Shown here piece after piece: positions 61,731 to 64,000 of a stretch of DNA of 64,000 nt. The translations under genes and the position numbers were made by a program. This DNA is from Littorina saxatilis. Lineage: Eukaryota; Mollusca; Gastropoda; Littorinimorpha; Littorinidae. The notes below the pieces were generated by a model. That model was not told the origin of the DNA and did not search any database. It was given only the letters and a program-made list of their open reading frames with translations. The stretch spans positions 1,941,490-2,005,489 of the forward strand of contig NC_090261.1 of assembly GCF_037325665.1 (NCBI RefSeq). The letters run 5' to 3'. Position 1 is the first letter of the stretch. Each line of letters begins with the position of its first letter.

Positions 61731-62976
61731 AAATGCAATATCCACTCCAGCCCATGAAATGCAATATCCACTACAGCCCATGAAATGCAATATCCACTAC
61801 AGCCCATGAAATGCAATATCCACTCCAGCCCATGAAATGCAATATCCACTCCAGCCCATGAAATGCAATATCCACTCCAGCCCATGAAATGCAATATCCA
61901 CTCCAGCCCATGAAATGCAATATCCACTACAGCCCATGAAATGCAATATCCACTACAGCCCATGAAATGCAATATCCACTCCAGCCCATGAAATGCAATA
62001 TCCACTACAGCCCATGAAATGCAATATCCACTACAGCCCATGAAATGCAATATCCACTACAGCCCATGAAATGCAATATCCACTACAGCCCATGAAATGC
62101 AATATCCACTACAGCCCATGAAATGCAATATTCACTACAGCCCATGAAATGCAATATCCACTACAGCCCATGAAATGCAATATCCACTCCAGCCCATGAA
62201 ATGCAATATCCACTCCAGCCCATGAAACAATATCCACTCCAGCCCATGAAATGCAATATCCACTCCAGCCCATGAAATGCAATATCCACTCCAGCCCATG
62301 AAATGCAATATCCACTCCAGCCCATGAAATGCAATATTCACTACAGCCCATGGAATGCAATATTCACTACAGCCCATGAAATGCAATATCCACTACAGCC
62401 CATGAAATGCAATATCCACTACAGCCCATGAAACAATATCCACTCCAGCCCATGAAATGCAATATCCACTCCAGCCCATGAAATGCAATATCCACTACAG
62501 CCCATGAAATGCAATATCCACTCCAGCCCATGAAATGCAATATCCACTCCAGCCCATGAAATGCAATATCCACTCCAGCCCATGAAATGCAATATCCACT
62601 CCAGCCCATGAAATGCAATATCCACTCCAGCCCATGAAATGCAATATCCACTCCAGCCCATGAAATGCAATATCCACTCCAGCCCATGAAATGCAATATC
62701 CACTACAGCCCATGAAATGCAATATCCACTACAGCCCATGAAATGCAATATCCACTACAGCCCATGAAATGCAATATCCACTACAGCCCATGAAATACAA
62801 TATCCACTACAGCCCATGAAATGCAATATCCACTACAGCCCATGAAATGCAATATCCACTACAGCCCATGAAATGCAATATCCACTGCAGCCCATGAAAT
62901 GCAATATCCACTACAGCCCATGAAATGCAATATCCACTACAGCCCATGAAATGCAATATCCACTACAGCCCATGAC
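61722..62976. repeat. 26-bp minisatellite, about 48 copies
   Basis: The unit is ATGAAATGCAATATCCACTA plus CAGCCC, with ACTACAG/ACTCCAG variants in patches and two copies lacking TGC. Three units equal 26 codons, so minus-strand frames run open with HFMGWSGYCISWAGVDIAFH-like repeats that are not genes. Confidence 0.96.
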
Positions 62977-63455
62977 GCCAGTGTGTGCCCATGTAAAATG
63001 ATAATCTGCAGGTTGGAAAAGAAGTGTAAATAGCGGTTTTAGCAGCTAATAATTTCACAGGTTGCCGTGTCAACCAACATTACCCTGTTGTTACACTGTA
63101 TTATGAATGCTACCTGATTTAATGAAAATCCTACCTGGCTCTGCTGTTTCATCAGTCTCAATCGTTTACTCACAAATACTGCTCATTCTGTTTACTGTTT
63201 CAATCTTTGACACTTGCTCAGGAAGTCATTACTTCCACAGGTAGACTTTTGGCACAGGTGTGACTTCTGTTTTTCTTTATGGTGGTGATTAGGAGCAACT
63301 TAGGGTGCTCTACTAGCAACACTTGAACCAAATGCCAAACCGAACCCCTTGCTGAAAACAAAAGATGGCTCTAATGGATTTTCACAGTGATGATTTCACA
63401 GACAAATCTTCTAAGCACCAGTTGAATCCATTTCTCTCTCCTGTTGCTAACTGAT
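62977..63455. other. Sequence between two arrays, no feature recognised
   Basis: Plain intron-like sequence of the NPAS4-type gene. No coding similarity to bHLH or PAS-A was seen on the minus strand. Confidence 0.5.
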
Positions 63456-64000
63456 GACAATGCCTACCTGATGACAATGCCTACCTGATGACAATGCCTA
63501 CCTGATGACAATGGCTACCTGATGACAATGCCTACCTGATGACAATGCCTACCTGATGACAATGCCTACCTGATGACAATGGCTACCTGATGACAATGCC
63601 TACCTGATGACAATGGCTACCTGATGACAATGCCTACCTGATGACAATGGTTACCTGATGACAATGGCTACCTGATGACAATGCCTACCTGATGACAATG
63701 GCTACCTGATGACAATGCCTACCTGATGACAATGGTTACCTGATGACAATGGCTACCTGATGACAATGGCTACCTGATGACAATGGCTACCTGATGACAA
63801 TGCCTACCTGATGACAATGCCTACCTGATGACAATGCCTACCTGATGACAATGGCTACCTGATGACAATGGCTACCTGATGACAATGCCTACCTGATGAC
63901 AATGGCTACCTGATGACAATGCCTACCTGATGACAATGGCTACCTGATGACAATGCCTACCTGATGACAATGGCTACCTGATGACAATGCCTACCTGATG
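63456..64000. repeat. 17-bp minisatellite, at least 32 copies, running off the window
   Basis: The unit is TACCTGATGACAATGCC or ...TGGC. On the minus strand, the sense of the NPAS4-type gene, every unit reads CATCAGGTAG, a donor-like CAG|GTAG core. The right end is outside the window. Confidence 0.95.

Noticed and set aside
61688-62748. HFMGWSGYCISWAG-type minus-strand frames
   Set aside because: Caused by the 26-bp array; the pattern shifts frame with each unit and is not protein-like.
63456-64000. CRISPR-like regular repeats
   Set aside because: The units are contiguous without unique spacers, and the same holds for all other arrays here; the genome is an animal's.
1-64000. Retroviral, LTR-retrotransposon or Polinton-type elements
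   Set aside because: No long terminal repeats, gag-, capsid- or integrase-like sequence was noticed in any frame.

Overview
This window is metazoan nuclear DNA, most likely from a gastropod mollusc. The inference rests on two conserved animal genes with many short, small-intron-flanked exons, a TTAGGG-type telomere-like tract, tRNA-derived SINE families of a kind common in molluscs, and very heavy minisatellite content. A periwinkle-like caenogastropod is my guess, at low confidence.

Three host genes can be supported. (1) The first exon of a minus-strand gene (576-856) encodes the N-terminal part of a probable 2-oxoglutarate/Fe(II) oxygenase; the rest lies left of the window. (2) A complete 17-exon plus-strand gene (2486-32627) encodes a 440-residue TADA2B, the ADA2b adaptor of the SAGA histone acetyltransferase complex, with ZZ finger, SANT and SWIRM domains. 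Its spliced frame is open throughout and its first intron has a GC donor. Genes 1 and 2 are divergent and share about 1.6 kb of upstream DNA. (3) The 3' two thirds of a minus-strand bHLH-PAS transcription factor of the NPAS4/dysfusion type lies in five clear exons between 58750 and 48350, with a probable 29-nt final coding exon at 47955-47927. Its bHLH exons lie right of the window. TADA2B and the NPAS4-type gene are convergent, with about 15 kb of repeat-rich DNA between their stop codons.

The rest is repeat. About 25 tandem arrays, with units of 16 to 68 bp, make up roughly 13 kb, or about a fifth of the window. The largest is a 39-bp unit repeated about 66 times at 29688-32262; others are 26 bp x about 48 at 61722-62976, 52 bp x about 22 at 11060-12267, 27 bp x 36 at 34331-35310 and 64 bp x 14 at 16467-17362. 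These arrays create long open frames on both strands that are not genes. Interspersed elements include seven copies or fragments of one SINE family (several with clear target-site duplications), tRNA-headed SINEs, two LINE 3' ends, a mariner-type fold-back element with 296-bp arms, a Harbinger-like element, a hAT-like element and several MITEs. I saw no retroviral, LTR or Polinton-type element.

The most interesting signal links arrays and splicing. The 52-bp array in TADA2B ends exactly on the exon 7 acceptor, and every unit carries that acceptor region plus the first 12 exon bases, so the true site is the last of a ladder of near-identical decoys. Other arrays also carry splice-site-like cores in the sense orientation of their host gene (51 bp after exon 9, 39 bp in intron 16, 17 bp at the right edge). 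A second notable find is a composite of two different SINEs inside one target-site duplication (45173-45784).
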